This document shows positions 5,676 to 6,138 of a DNA stretch of 6,138 bases, piece after piece (the stretch's first letter is position 1; each line of letters opens with the position of its first letter). The stretch is taken from assembly GCA_963693635.1 (NCBI GenBank), contig CAVOBC010000297.1, positions 1-6,138 of the forward strand, read 5' to 3'. Position numbers and translations under genes: made by a program. Source of the stretch: CAVOBC01 sp963693635 (GTDB lineage Bacteria; Pseudomonadota; Gammaproteobacteria; Pseudomonadales; Azotimanducaceae). Below the pieces are notes generated by a model. The model was not told the DNA's origin. It saw only the letters and a program-made list of their open reading frames with translations, and made no database searches.

Positions 5676-6138
5676 CTAACGTTCGAGGTTGGCGAAGGCC
5701 CAGTCCAGCCATGGCAGCAGTTGCGCGATATCCGTTGCTTCCACCGTGCTGCCGCCCCAGATTCTGAGGCCAGGCGGGGCATCGCGGTAGCCGGCGATGT
5801 CGAGCGCAACCCCCTCGTCTTCGAGGCGCGATGCTATCTGCTTGATCAGTTGGCGCTGCCCAGCTTCCGGCAAGTCAGTGAACCAGGGTTCGATGATGGA
5901 AAGGCAGATTGACGTCGACGATCGTTGTTCCGGCCGGGACGCGAGGAATGCAACCCATGGCGTCGCCGTCACCCAGTCCGTGATCGTAGTGAGGTTGCGC
6001 TGGCTGCGGGTGATGAGTTCGGCCAGGCCGCCGATCTGCTCAGCCCACGCGAGTCCGGCCAGGTGGTCCTCGACCGCGAGCATGGAAGGGGTGTTGATGG
6101 TGGCGCCCTCAAACAGGTCACTGATCAGTTTGTCGCCT
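5676..6138 (-). CDS. serC: Phosphoserine aminotransferase, C-terminal part (cut by the window edge)
   Basis: PLP-dependent enzyme of serine synthesis: 3-phosphohydroxypyruvate plus glutamate gives phosphoserine and 2-oxoglutarate, in the cytoplasm; many members also serve pyridoxal phosphate synthesis. The first in-frame Met (6083) is internal: the frame is open to the window edge, and the 18 codons before it read GDKLISDLFEGATINTPS, so about 153 C-terminal residues are present and over 200 should lie to the right. INTPSM contains the Asn-Thr pair that matches the residues binding the PLP phosphate across the dimer in E. coli SerC. The C-terminal LRIWGGSTVEATDI and LLPWLDWAFA are typical of the alphaproteobacterial/Methanosarcina-type branch (TIGR01365-like), where I recall LRIWCGATVE. 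The lysine that holds PLP lies outside the window. The stop is TAG. The gene points the same way as the transporter operon but has no functional link to it; serA may lie further right. Confidence 0.9.
   Translation of the reverse strand, partial: GDKLISDLFEGATINTPSMLAVEDHLAGLAWAEQIGGLAELITRSQRNLTTITDWVTATPWVAFLASRPEQRSSTSICLSIIEPWFTDLPEAGQRQLIKQIASRLEDEGVALDIAGYRDAPPGLRIWGGSTVEATDIAQLLPWLDWAFANLER

Overview
The window (6138 bp, GC-rich) looks like a chromosomal segment of a proteobacterium, most likely a gammaproteobacterium. This rests on gene content only: a TPR protein of the kind usually found at the end of TonB/ExbB-type operons, a complete tripartite tricarboxylate transporter (TTT) set, and the C-terminal part of a phosphoserine aminotransferase of the alphaproteobacterial/Methanosarcina-type branch. 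No RNA genes, CRISPR arrays, insertion sequences or prophage genes are visible.

Layout: a rightward gene for a TPR-repeat protein (2-1300) enters from the left edge, probably cut at its 5' end. It converges on a leftward cluster. The 222-bp gap between them (1301-1522) holds a hairpin with T runs on both strands, good as a shared bidirectional terminator, three tandem copies of an 8-bp unit, and a small UUCG-loop hairpin. The leftward cluster, read from right to left, is an SMP-30/gluconolactonase-family protein (5544-4624), the periplasmic binding protein tctC (4553-3558), the small membrane subunit tctB (3533-3027) and the large membrane subunit tctA (3034-1523). tctB and tctA overlap by 8 bp. 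Further right, on the same strand, serC (6138-5676) runs off the right edge, with 131 bp between it and the SMP-30 gene.

How the genes work together: TctC should capture a carboxylate in the periplasm and deliver it to the TctA/TctB membrane complex, probably driven by an ion gradient. The linked SMP-30-family protein is a predicted lactone hydrolase, so the operon may handle a sugar acid or its lactone. The substrate cannot be read from the sequence. Short GC hairpins lie in the gaps on both sides of tctC and could set the ratio of binding protein to membrane subunits. A weak promoter with an adjoining inverted repeat lies upstream of the SMP-30 gene. I see no wholly new system; the points worth a second look are the substrate of this transporter-lactonase operon, the hairpins around tctC, and the dyad at the promoter.
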